Translations under genes and position numbers: made by a program | Notes under the pieces: generated by a model | Told to the model about the DNA's origin: nothing | The model's database searches: none | The model's input: the letters and a program-made list of their open reading frames with translations, nothing else | DNA from: Candidatus Saccharimonadota bacterium | Lineage (GTDB): Bacteria; Patescibacteriota; Saccharimonadia; Saccharimonadales; UBA4665 | Direction: 5' to 3' | DNA: 64,000 nt | NCBI GenBank assembly: GCA_027325485.1 | Contig: DAIEFN010000001.1 | Span: 41,969 to 105,968 of the forward strand | In this document: positions 52,112 through 60,070 of the stretch, in pieces | Layout of the letters: the number at the start of each line of letters is the position of its first letter | Position numbering within the stretch: the stretch's first letter is position 1

Positions 52112-52600
52112 ATGGCACGCCGAAATCACGACGATGACCTATTATTAGAAGAAGATGAACTGACCGCTGCCTTTTTGGGCGACGACGAGGTTTCAGCCAA
52201 TATGTCAGCTGAGGAACCAATGCAACAAACTGGTGGAAATCCAGCAGATGAGCAGTGGGACGAAGAAGAAGCTGTTCCTGGTCAACTAGCAGTTGATGTC
52301 TACGAGACAAAAGAGAGACTGGTAGTTAAGGCACGTACAGCCGGAGTCAAGAAAGACGAACTAGACGTTAGTATTTCTGACAATCAGTTAACAATCCGCG
52401 GCACACTGAGTGCTGGAAACGAAGACGATGTCGAGAATTACTTCTTACAAGAATGCTACTGGGGTGAATTTTCTCGCACCATTGCATTGCCTGTTCCAGT
52501 GAAGGAAGAGGAGATTGAAGCAGTTCTAAAGGACGGGGTATTAACCATCAGCTTTGGCAAGGTTAAGCAAGACACTGTTAAGAAGATCCAAGTCCTCTAA
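52112..52600 (+). CDS. hsp20: Hsp20/alpha-crystallin small heat-shock protein
   Basis: A 162-residue protein. An acidic N-terminal arm (about 1-60) leads into an alpha-crystallin domain (about 62-150; LAVDVYETKERLVVKARTAG, NQLTIRGTLS, GEFSRTIALPVPV, GVLTISFGK). These proteins hold unfolding proteins. The C-terminus lacks a clear IXI motif. It has its own promoter and terminator. Confidence 0.95.
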   Translation: MARRNHDDDLLLEEDELTAAFLGDDEVSANMSAEEPMQQTGGNPADEQWDEEEAVPGQLAVDVYETKERLVVKARTAGVKKDELDVSISDNQLTIRGTLSAGNEDDVENYFLQECYWGEFSRTIALPVPVKEEEIEAVLKDGVLTISFGKVKQDTVKKIQVL

Positions 52601-52623
52601 ACGAATAGGTTAGGGAACAATAA

Positions 52624-52652
52624 AAATACCTCCGATATACGGAGGTATTTTT
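52624..52652. terminator. Bidirectional rho-independent terminator between hsp20 and the pilin array
   Basis: AAATACCTCCG (52624-52634) pairs with CGGAGGTATTT (52640-52650) around ATATA, with T-runs on both sides. It serves hsp20 and the convergent pilin operon. Confidence 0.9.
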
Positions 52653-52669
52653 TATATCTTAGGCTGAAT

Positions 52670-53131
52670 CTAGAAGTGGATGAATCCAGTTGGGCTAGCG
52701 ATATTAGAAGACGTACCAATCACCCAGCGCACAATTACTTGAGCCAGGGCAACTATAACTAAACCAACTATCGCAAACAAAAGGGTGTTCTTAGCACCTG
52801 ATACATTTCCGCTTTCACCACCAGAAGTAATGTAACGAAAACCACCGTAAATTATCATAACGACTGCAACTATACCTACTACGACTGAAAGGATATTGAC
52901 GACAGTAACGGCGATGCTCTTAATCCCCGTTGAAATAGTAGTCGTACCACAACTAGATGTGTTCCCAGTTGCCTGGTCAACTCCACTGTTGATGTTGCTT
53001 GTAATATTATCACAAGCCGCAAGTGATGAAACTGGTAATAGTATGGGGACGCTAATAGCAAATAAGCTAAATAGTACTGTGAGATAATTCTTTATTTTCT
53101 GGGGCATCTTGTCTGCAAGCCTTTCTTTCAT
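52670..53131 (-). CDS. VirB2/TrbC-like pilin paralogue 6 (A)
   Basis: A 153-residue protein with a signal-like N-terminus and two membrane helices in the C-terminal half. The second part carries MIIYGGFRYITSGGE, then GAKNTLLFAIVGLVIVALAQVIVRW, the pattern of VirB2/TrbC major pilins. Pilins of this family polymerise into T4SS pili. An alternative start at M9 (53107) is possible. It is the last of six tandem genes on minus. Confidence 0.8.
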   Translation of the reverse strand: MKERLADKMPQKIKNYLTVLFSLFAISVPILLPVSSLAACDNITSNINSGVDQATGNTSSCGTTTISTGIKSIAVTVVNILSVVVGIVAVVMIIYGGFRYITSGGESGNVSGAKNTLLFAIVGLVIVALAQVIVRWVIGTSSNIASPTGFIHF

Positions 53132-53168
53132 AAACTTTACTTTAATACTAGCATGTGACCCCGTAAAA

Positions 53169-53642
53169 TCAATACAGTCGGAGTGGCAAAATAATCATAC
53201 TGCTACTGGAAAGATTCGAGGACGTGCCAATCACCAAGCGTATTATTACCTGAGCTAATACGGCAATTACTAGTCCCACCACTGCATAAATTAAGGTCTT
53301 TTTAGCTCCACTCACTCCATTGGAGCTACCTCCTGATGTAGCGAAACGGATACCGCTGACAATAATCATGATGATAGCAATACCACCTAGAACTATGCTT
53401 AAAATATTAACCACCTGGCTAATGATTCCGCCTACACTTGTGCCTGAAGTGGCACATCCTTGAGTGCCACCATTAAGCTGGCTAATACCGTTGCAGGCAT
53501 CTGTATAGGCATTGGACTGGGTAATGCCGGTACTGCCACCAGTGCTACTGCTAGGTGTTGTTGTTGCCGCTACTGGTGCTAAGAATAGAAACAGTGATAG
53601 TAGTGGCGTGATTAGGGTTAATGGAAGTTTTAGTTTTTTCAT
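53169..53642 (-). CDS. VirB2/TrbC-like pilin paralogue 5 (B)
   Basis: A 157-residue protein. Signal peptide at about 5-26 (ending AxA), then MIIVSGIRFATSGGS and GAKKTLIYAVVGLVIAVLAQVIIR. It is closest to paralogue A in motif and length. The mature region between signal and first helix has one Cys pair (CNGI, GCAT). Part of a tandem array. Confidence 0.8.
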   Translation of the reverse strand: MKKLKLPLTLITPLLSLFLFLAPVAATTTPSSSTGGSTGITQSNAYTDACNGISQLNGGTQGCATSGTSVGGIISQVVNILSIVLGGIAIIMIIVSGIRFATSGGSSNGVSGAKKTLIYAVVGLVIAVLAQVIIRLVIGTSSNLSSSSMIILPLRLY

Positions 53643-53649
53643 TTGTAAC

Positions 53650-54039
53650 CTATTTTATATTGTTTAGTACAAAAATGACTATGGTTTGGGCCAAAGCGAC
53701 AACTACAATTCCAATCACAGCGGCAATTAACCCCGACTTGGCGCTAGCCACTGCATTTGAGTCACCGCCACTGAGCACGAAACGAATACCACTGACAATA
53801 ATAATTATAACTGCAGCCGAGCCAACCAGAACTGACAGCACGTCAATAACGTCTTTAATGATTCCTATGATAAGGTTGCCACTGCTACTTGATTGCTTTT
53901 GAACGTCCTGACAAACAGAAGTGCTGGCGACTGCAGGGTTGTTGTTGCATGCCGGAATTATGTTAGTTGCCGCAAATGCCGACCCAAAAGGTAAACTGAC
54001 TCCTAAAATAATTAGCGCAGTTAATAGAAAACGTTTCAT
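53650..54039 (-). CDS. VirB2/TrbC-like pilin paralogue 4 (C)
   Basis: A 129-residue protein. Signal peptide ending in AFA, then IIIVSGIRFVLSGGD and SAKSGLIAAVIGIVVVALAQTIV. A Cys pair occurs in the mature N-terminal part (ACNNN, VCQDV). It overlaps the gene upstream by four bases, so the array is translated as one message. Confidence 0.8.
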   Translation of the reverse strand: MKRFLLTALIILGVSLPFGSAFAATNIIPACNNNPAVASTSVCQDVQKQSSSSGNLIIGIIKDVIDVLSVLVGSAAVIIIIVSGIRFVLSGGDSNAVASAKSGLIAAVIGIVVVALAQTIVIFVLNNIK

Positions 54040-54371
54040 TTTAGTGATCCAAGCGCAAAGGTCACTATAGTTTCCGCAAATACGGCCACGAGCAAACCCG
54101 CTACGGCGTAAATAATTGTGCTCTTAGCTTTTTGCATGGACTGAGAATTGCCAGCAGATGCAACATAGCTGAACCCTCCAATAACAATAAAGAGAACTGC
54201 GAGCGCGGCCAGAATTCCGAACAGCATTTGCAAAATTGTCTGAAGCTCACTTGAAGATGCAGCGACTGTTGGAAGGCCAGTATTGTAACAGGCGCTACCA
54301 TCACCCTTTCCGGAACTGACTTGACTACCGCTACAAGCGGACGCTAGGGTCTTAAGGATAAAGTACATCAT
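54036..54371 (-). CDS. VirB2/TrbC-like pilin paralogue 3 (D)
   Basis: A 111-residue protein. A short N-terminus with two Cys (SACSG, SACYN) replaces a classical signal peptide. FIVIGGFSYVASAGN and KAKSTIIYAVAGLLVAVFAETIV follow. It overlaps both neighbours by four bases. Confidence 0.78.
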   Translation of the reverse strand: MMYFILKTLASACSGSQVSSGKGDGSACYNTGLPTVAASSSELQTILQMLFGILAALAVLFIVIGGFSYVASAGNSQSMQKAKSTIIYAVAGLLVAVFAETIVTFALGSLK

Positions 54372-54874
54372 GCGCCTAAACTCCCAGCTATGAATGTAAC
54401 CAAGAAAGCTGCCGACACAGCTATAAGCAAACCTATAAGTGCGTGAACTATGGTATTTTTGGCGGCATTCACAGCATCTGGGCTACCCATACTCGTAGTG
54501 TATTTAACGCCCCCGAAAATAACCATTACTACTGCACCTAGTCCGGCAATTCGTAGTAGCATTTCAATGACCGCAGCAACTATAAGCCATATGTCGCTTA
54601 TGCTACCAAAGGATGGTGCACATTGACCGGTCGTTGGATCGATTTGTCCTGGTAGATAAGCGTCCCAGCGAGGTAATCCAAGGAAATCCCCGCCTGGGCA
54701 TGGTTTAACTGAATTTTGAGTACTAGGGGTGCCATTCCCTAAAGAGCTGGTCGTTGAGGCAATTGTGTTATTTGCAGTATATGTATTTGTGTTGTTCTTA
54801 AGTGCGGAGATTGGGGCGAACTGTAGCAAGACAATTATTAAAGCTGTGCCCGATGATAGTAGTAGTTTTCTCAT
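54368..54874 (-). CDS. VirB2/TrbC-like pilin paralogue 2 (E)
   Basis: A 168-residue protein. A signal peptide, a long Thr/Asn/Ser-rich region with CPGGD and QCAPS, then MVIFGGVKYTTSMGS and AAKNTIVHALIGLLIAV. Longer before the first helix than its neighbours. Overlaps both by four bases. Confidence 0.78.
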   Translation of the reverse strand: MRKLLLSSGTALIIVLLQFAPISALKNNTNTYTANNTIASTTSSLGNGTPSTQNSVKPCPGGDFLGLPRWDAYLPGQIDPTTGQCAPSFGSISDIWLIVAAVIEMLLRIAGLGAVVMVIFGGVKYTTSMGSPDAVNAAKNTIVHALIGLLIAVSAAFLVTFIAGSLGA

Positions 54875-55368
54875 TGCCCAAATAATCCTTTAGGAATTAT
54901 AAAATTCAGAAGGGCATAGGCAAAGATAAAAATAATCAACGCCGTAACAGAACTCTGGATGCGTTTTGAGGCTGCTTGAACTGCTTGTGGCTCACCTCTA
55001 GAAAAAGTGTACTGGATTCCGGCTATGATAATCGACATGATTACAATGAGACCCACTCCATCAGATATAAACTTAATGATTGCGAACAATAGGTCAACCA
55101 TCGCATTGTGATATGTGGAGCAGTAGCCGGATGTAGGTTGACTACCTGTTGAAGTGGCTTGAGGCGAAGCACACTGCGCACCGGAACAACCAAAATCTAT
55201 GCTGGTCGTAATAACCCAATGCCCAGATCCATCACTACCACAGCCCGACACGGCAAATGTGGGTGGCGGAATAGCAAGAGCGGCAACTCTTCCTGTAGAG
55301 AAAACTGTGATCAAACTCAATAAAGCCAGTCCAACTAAAACGGTTTTAAATATGTTGGTTTTAAACAT
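54871..55368 (-). CDS. VirB2/TrbC-like pilin paralogue 1 (F), divergent
   Basis: A 165-residue protein. Signal peptide about 1-31, then a Cys-rich stretch (GCGSD, GCSGAQCAS, YCSTYHN), and two helices with IIIAGIQYTFSRGE and AASKRIQSSVTALIIFIFA. The second helix motif is less conserved, with Ala/Ser for the usual AK. TAGGAA precedes the ATG. It is the first gene of the array. Confidence 0.72.
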   Translation of the reverse strand: MFKTNIFKTVLVGLALLSLITVFSTGRVAALAIPPPTFAVSGCGSDGSGHWVITTSIDFGCSGAQCASPQATSTGSQPTSGYCSTYHNAMVDLLFAIIKFISDGVGLIVIMSIIIAGIQYTFSRGEPQAVQAASKRIQSSVTALIIFIFAYALLNFIIPKGLFGQ

Positions 55369-55495
55369 AAATGTTTCCTAACAGCAATTCTAACATCTTC
55401 CGGTCTATAAAATGATTATTTATTCAAAGTTGATATACGCACATATCAACAAGCTTGTATAGATGTTACATGTTTAGTAACTATAACTATTATGG

Positions 55496-55501
55496 TATAA
55501 C
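55496..55501 (+). promoter_or_regulatory. -10 element of the VirB6/TrbL-like gene, apparently leaderless
   Basis: TATAAC (55496-55501) lies nine bases before the ATG at 55511. TTTAGT 17 bases upstream is a weak -35. There is no Shine-Dalgarno. Confidence 0.45.
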
Positions 55502-55510
55502 TTTTAGTAA

Positions 55511-58189
55511 ATGAGCGCTGTGGGAAAAACACAAAGACTACTGTTGGTAATTGCCACTATCGTATTTTTGGCGACATCTTCTATTGGTTTTTTTGCAGGA
55601 AATGTCGAAGCAGCTAGTTCGGGTGGAATCGGTTCTTTGGATACATATGACTATTACACCAATACTGGGTCTTTAGTTATAGGTGACCTTACTAAAAATC
55701 TTACTTTTGTCCAGTCGAGTAGTAGCAAGAACTCATTTAATTGCACTAATTCGGCAAATTGTAATCAGATTGGGGCAATAATATCTAGCCTTACGGTGTC
55801 TACTTCAAACTGTAGTGATGGTACATTAACAATTAACAAGTCAACTACTGGCACGCCCCAATACTCATCATCCAAAATAACAATCTTCGACACAAAAGCA
55901 CTTCAAACCAACAAGTATGGCATGAACTGTAAGCTCGTCGGTTCATCTACGGGAGTTGCGTCAGGCGTAACCCCTGGTAGTCCAGGCGCAGCTACCGGCA
56001 CGCAACCTGCTTCAACCTCTACAGGCAGTGGTTCGTCAGCAACCTCTAACACTCCTACTTGTGAAGAAAGTGGTGGGGTCTTAGATTGGGTTTTCTGCGG
56101 TGTCTTTAGCGCCTTAAATGGTATTACTAGCTTAGTTCTGAATCATTTTATTATTCCTCAACTTAAGACCAGCCCTATTTGTACCAGCCCAGTTCCTACG
56201 GCTTCAGACACTAACTGCGTTAAGGGTGATCCAACCTATCAGATATGGTCTAGTTTTAGGCTATACGGCGATATCATATTGGTTATCGCACTATTGGTTG
56301 TTGTTATTAGCGAGGCGATGGGTGGAGGTTTAATTAATGCCTACTCTGTTCGGAAAATTCTACCGCGCATCCTAGTCGCGGGAATCTTACTCAATCTATC
56401 TATCTATATAGTCGCCGGATTAATAGATATCACTAATATTATTGGTGGCTCAATTGGTTATGTAATAACTGCTCCCATAAAAGGCGTGGGAGCATTTGTG
56501 GTAAAACCGAGTGGGGCAATTGCTGTTGCTAGCACTGTTGGAGCAGTGGCAGTTGGAGGCGCTGCCGTACTTGGCGCCGGAGCTTTAATTGCAGTTCCAA
56601 AACTAGCAGCTCTATTCGCACACTCCGGCGCATCTTTATTAATAGATGGGATTCTGGTGCCTGCGTTATTAATATTTTTGGGCATCCTTGTGACGGTTGT
56701 GATCAGGAAAACGGCAATTATTGCACTGTTAATACTGTCGCCGCTGGCTTTTGCCTTTTATGTATTGCCAAATACTCAGAAGCTGTTTAAGCGATGGTGG
56801 GACTTACTGCTTGAAATGCTAATGGTATACCCGATTATCGTAATACTTTTTGCGGTTAGTAGCGTGATGTCGGTAATAATAACCAGCGCTAGCGCTGGAA
56901 ACAGTGGGGTCACGGGTGCGGTCAACTCTTTGCTGGCATTAGTATTTACTATTTTACCGCTTGCATTAGTGCCCTTAAGTTTCAAACTAGCCGGGGATAC
57001 CATTGGCCGTATTGCAAGCCTTGTTGAAAATGGCAGATCGCAAGTTATGAACATGACGAAACCAAGAAGACAGAGGGCATTAGAGAACTACAAACTTAAG
57101 TCGGCTGGTAATGCAGAAAAGATGTACGGCAATCTTGCTAACACATCATACGGTAAGTGGCTAGCCGGCGGAAAAGGAGCATCAAAAGTATTAGGACGTG
57201 GTTACAGAAAGCAAGCGACTAGGGCCACTCAGAATGCGTCTCTTGCAGCCGCAGGAGTAGCCCAATTGCCTGGCTGGAAAGCAATTGAACACAACGATAA
57301 CGCCCAGATCGCTTTAACTAACCGAGGAGATGTTAAAAAAACTGCGCAGGAAATTATTGAGACAAGAGGAAAAAATGACAAAGGCGAATATATGTCTGAA
57401 AGTGACGCGATGAGAGAGGCCGAAGTGGCAGTATCAGCCGCCCGCAACGCTGTCGGTTTTGGTCAAACCCAGGCAATAGCCGGACTACGCCAGAGGGTTG
57501 TTAACGGAACTGGTTTTAAAAATGCGGCGCAGATGCAGAAAACGATTTCTTCAGTCGCTGGCGGAGACGAGTCCCTAGCCTGGTCGCTGGCCGGTGACTT
57601 GAATGCAATTACCAAGCAGGTAAGTAGGCACGACCTCGCAGGAACAGTTGGTCATATTAAGACTATGTCGGACTTATATGGACTCCAGGCCCAAGGACAA
57701 GGCTCGGCAATGTGGAAAGATGGTAAAACTGTCGACCAGGCAATAGCAGAAGGCCAAAAAACGAATGCTGTAAACGGTTGGGGCAGCGGTACACTTGGAC
57801 AACATGCCACAGATAAGGCTGCAGATATTAACAACCCTGCTGAAACTTTTACAGATATGTTATTAAATCCTAGCGTCGCAGATGACGAAGATAAGGCACT
57901 TAAATTCTTCCAGGAAATTAAAGGAATGCGTGGTTATCCTTACGCATCGGATGATTTCGTAAAAGGTGTAAATGATGCACTTTCAAAAACCGTAACTGAC
58001 TCCAAAGGTAACACTTATACAGTTGAACAATTGGTTAACTCTAGAATGAATCAGCTGGAAAATACTGAAGGTAAGGAAAGATTTAACCGAATTAATAACT
58101 CAGTAAGGAAAGTGGAGAACAAACCAGACAGAGGAAGTGACGGGTCTCCAAATACTACTGGCGCAGCGCCTCCCGAGCCAGCTATATAA
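55511..58189 (+). CDS. VirB6/TrbL-like T4SS membrane protein
   Basis: An 892-residue protein. A signal-like helix (about 8-30), a Cys-rich Ser/Thr/Gly-rich outside region to about 190, then a cluster of about seven hydrophobic segments between residues 200 and 500 including LLILSPLAFAFYVLPNTQKLFKRWWDLL, as in TrbL/VirB6 inner-membrane channel proteins. Residues about 515-892 are soluble, Ala/Gln/Lys-rich and probably cytoplasmic; that tail is unusual. It is divergent from the pilins and followed by PrgI. Confidence 0.82.
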   Translation: MSAVGKTQRLLLVIATIVFLATSSIGFFAGNVEAASSGGIGSLDTYDYYTNTGSLVIGDLTKNLTFVQSSSSKNSFNCTNSANCNQIGAIISSLTVSTSNCSDGTLTINKSTTGTPQYSSSKITIFDTKALQTNKYGMNCKLVGSSTGVASGVTPGSPGAATGTQPASTSTGSGSSATSNTPTCEESGGVLDWVFCGVFSALNGITSLVLNHFIIPQLKTSPICTSPVPTASDTNCVKGDPTYQIWSSFRLYGDIILVIALLVVVISEAMGGGLINAYSVRKILPRILVAGILLNLSIYIVAGLIDITNIIGGSIGYVITAPIKGVGAFVVKPSGAIAVASTVGAVAVGGAAVLGAGALIAVPKLAALFAHSGASLLIDGILVPALLIFLGILVTVVIRKTAIIALLILSPLAFAFYVLPNTQKLFKRWWDLLLEMLMVYPIIVILFAVSSVMSVIITSASAGNSGVTGAVNSLLALVFTILPLALVPLSFKLAGDTIGRIASLVENGRSQVMNMTKPRRQRALENYKLKSAGNAEKMYGNLANTSYGKWLAGGKGASKVLGRGYRKQATRATQNASLAAAGVAQLPGWKAIEHNDNAQIALTNRGDVKKTAQEIIETRGKNDKGEYMSESDAMREAEVAVSAARNAVGFGQTQAIAGLRQRVVNGTGFKNAAQMQKTISSVAGGDESLAWSLAGDLNAITKQVSRHDLAGTVGHIKTMSDLYGLQAQGQGSAMWKDGKTVDQAIAEGQKTNAVNGWGSGTLGQHATDKAADINNPAETFTDMLLNPSVADDEDKALKFFQEIKGMRGYPYASDDFVKGVNDALSKTVTDSKGNTYTVEQLVNSRMNQLENTEGKERFNRINNSVRKVENKPDRGSDGSPNTTGAAPPEPAI

Positions 58190-58257
58190 GTATGCCTAAT
58201 ATTTATATTGAGGTTAAGTATGCCTCTCTTTTTAAGGCTACGACTTCTTAGCTTTGA

Positions 58258-58263
58258 TATACT
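58258..58263 (+). promoter_or_regulatory. Extended -10 of the PrgI gene, apparently leaderless
   Basis: TATACT (58258-58263) preceded by TG one base upstream forms an extended -10. It lies eight bases from the ATG at 58272. No Shine-Dalgarno is present. Confidence 0.45.
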
Positions 58264-58271
58264 TAAGCTAA

Positions 58272-59213
58272 ATGGCAACATATAAATTAATTCAGGACAT
58301 TGAGGCTGAAGATCACATCCTTGGCCCCTTAACTTTGCGCCAGTTTATTTATGGCCTAGCTGCTGCTTTTTTGTACTACATTAGCTTCATTGTTATCACA
58401 AAACACGTGACCATATTGCTAGTTCTTTTTCTTCCATTTGCGTTATTTTTAACTTTTTTTGCTTTCCCGTTTAGGCGCGACCAACCTACTGAAGTTTGGG
58501 CATTAGCAAAATTACGCTTCCTCGTAAAACCCCGAAAACGGATATGGAGCCAAAGTGGTATTAAGAATTTAGTCACCATTACTGTACCTAAAAAAATTGA
58601 GCAACATTTAACCAACGGACTGAGCGAAACCGAAGTCCAAAATAGGCTAAAGACGCTTGCATTAACGATCGATACCAGGGGTTGGGCAGTCAAAAATATG
58701 GTTCAAGCTCCTGAGCAGGACATTAACCAACCAGTTGATGATTCAGATCGCTTAATAAACCCGGGCTCAATTCCAAAACCCGTGCCTGAGTATGACGTGA
58801 CAAGACAAGAAGATATGCTAGACGACTTAAGCCCCCAATCAATCCATCTTAGTGACGCCATAACTCAAAGCGAAAAGAGCCACCGACAACAGTTAATCAG
58901 CACAATGGGCAACATTCGACTACAGAATCAGCAAGAAGTTAATCAAGTAGATAAGACAAGTGAAGCAGATTTAATAAAGACTCTTAAAGATCGCAATGTT
59001 ACAAATGGTCTTTCGACTTCCCACATGCATCGGATAGAAAAAACAGACCTAAACAAGCCAATACCCCCCAAGCCACAGCCAACAAAACCTAACCACATTA
59101 ACCCTGCTATACTTAATTTTGCGCTAAACAATAACGGTTTGAGTGTTCAGTCTCTGGCTAATGAAGCCAAGACTTCAAGCTCAGATAATGAGGTGGTGGT
59201 CAATTTACATTGA
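58272..59213 (+). CDS. PrgI-family T4SS protein
   Basis: A 313-residue protein. The N-terminal ~90 residues match PrgI: HILGPLTLRQFIYGLAAAFL, a two-helix hairpin and FPFRRDQPTEVWALAKLRFL. PrgI is a membrane component next to VirB4 in Gram-positive-type T4SSs. The rest is hydrophilic and probably disordered (Pro/Lys/Asp-rich), ending in VVVNLH. It lies between the VirB6-like and VirB4 genes. Confidence 0.9.
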   Translation: MATYKLIQDIEAEDHILGPLTLRQFIYGLAAAFLYYISFIVITKHVTILLVLFLPFALFLTFFAFPFRRDQPTEVWALAKLRFLVKPRKRIWSQSGIKNLVTITVPKKIEQHLTNGLSETEVQNRLKTLALTIDTRGWAVKNMVQAPEQDINQPVDDSDRLINPGSIPKPVPEYDVTRQEDMLDDLSPQSIHLSDAITQSEKSHRQQLISTMGNIRLQNQQEVNQVDKTSEADLIKTLKDRNVTNGLSTSHMHRIEKTDLNKPIPPKPQPTKPNHINPAILNFALNNNGLSVQSLANEAKTSSSDNEVVVNLH

Positions 59214-59230
59214 CATAAAAATATCTGACT

Positions 59231-60070
59231 ATGGATTTTCGTCAAAATACCCCGAATATGAATCTCGACCCCTCGACAGGACCAGTTATTAGTAAAAATA
59301 CTGGATCTGTTTCGACTGTAAAGAAATCGATCAAAAGTAGCCCTAATTCAACACAGAATTTACTTGAAATAGCAGAAATTCGTGACGGCATCGTAATTAT
59401 GAACGATGGAAGCTTCCGAAGCGTTTTAATGGTAAAGAGCATTAATTTTGATCTAATGAGCCCCCAGGAACAAGAGTCAGTAGAGTTCGCATACCAGGGA
59501 TTCTTAAACTCTTTGGCTTTCCCGGTACAGATCTGTATTCGTACGCAAAGGGTAGACTTGCAGCCTTATATAGAAAAAATGGACAAGGTAAGAAGTGAGC
59601 ACGACAACATGCTACTCGCAATGTTAATGGACGACTATATCTCGTACATTGAACAGCTTAGCCAACAGACTAACATAATGAACAAGACCTTTTATCTAGT
59701 AATACCGTATTTTACAAACGTAATTAATGAATCGAAGAGTATAGCGCAAAGTAAAACATTTATCTCTGGTGCCATGCAGATGTTTAGCAAAACAGATCGA
59801 CACGTCGTAATAAATGAAGCCCAGCTAGAGGCAGCTAAGACAGAGTTACGAAACCGAGTTCAGTCGGTGTTGGCAAGTTTGCTCCAGGCAGGAATACAAG
59901 GGCTGCCACTAGACACTCAAGAGCTTATCGAACTCTACTATGGCACCTATAATCCAGATACTGCTGCAAGACAGCAACTGCATAATTTTAATGATCTTAC
60001 TGCTGACATAATTACGAAAGGTGAGGGTTTGGCGCCTCAACCACATTTGCAAAGGGAGCTTGAGCAGTGA
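59231..60070 (+). CDS. Separate TraC/VirB4 N-terminal-domain-like protein
   Basis: A 279-residue protein without a P-loop. LLEIAEIRDGIVIMNDGSFRSVLMV and the later region (FYLVIPYF, VQSVLASLLQAGIQGLPL, ELIELYYGTYNPD) resemble the N-terminal domain of TraC/VirB4 ATPases. The VirB4 gene downstream has its own N-domain too, so this looks like a stand-alone duplicate. It overlaps VirB4 by one base (TGATG). Confidence 0.72.
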   Translation: MDFRQNTPNMNLDPSTGPVISKNTGSVSTVKKSIKSSPNSTQNLLEIAEIRDGIVIMNDGSFRSVLMVKSINFDLMSPQEQESVEFAYQGFLNSLAFPVQICIRTQRVDLQPYIEKMDKVRSEHDNMLLAMLMDDYISYIEQLSQQTNIMNKTFYLVIPYFTNVINESKSIAQSKTFISGAMQMFSKTDRHVVINEAQLEAAKTELRNRVQSVLASLLQAGIQGLPLDTQELIELYYGTYNPDTAARQQLHNFNDLTADIITKGEGLAPQPHLQRELEQ

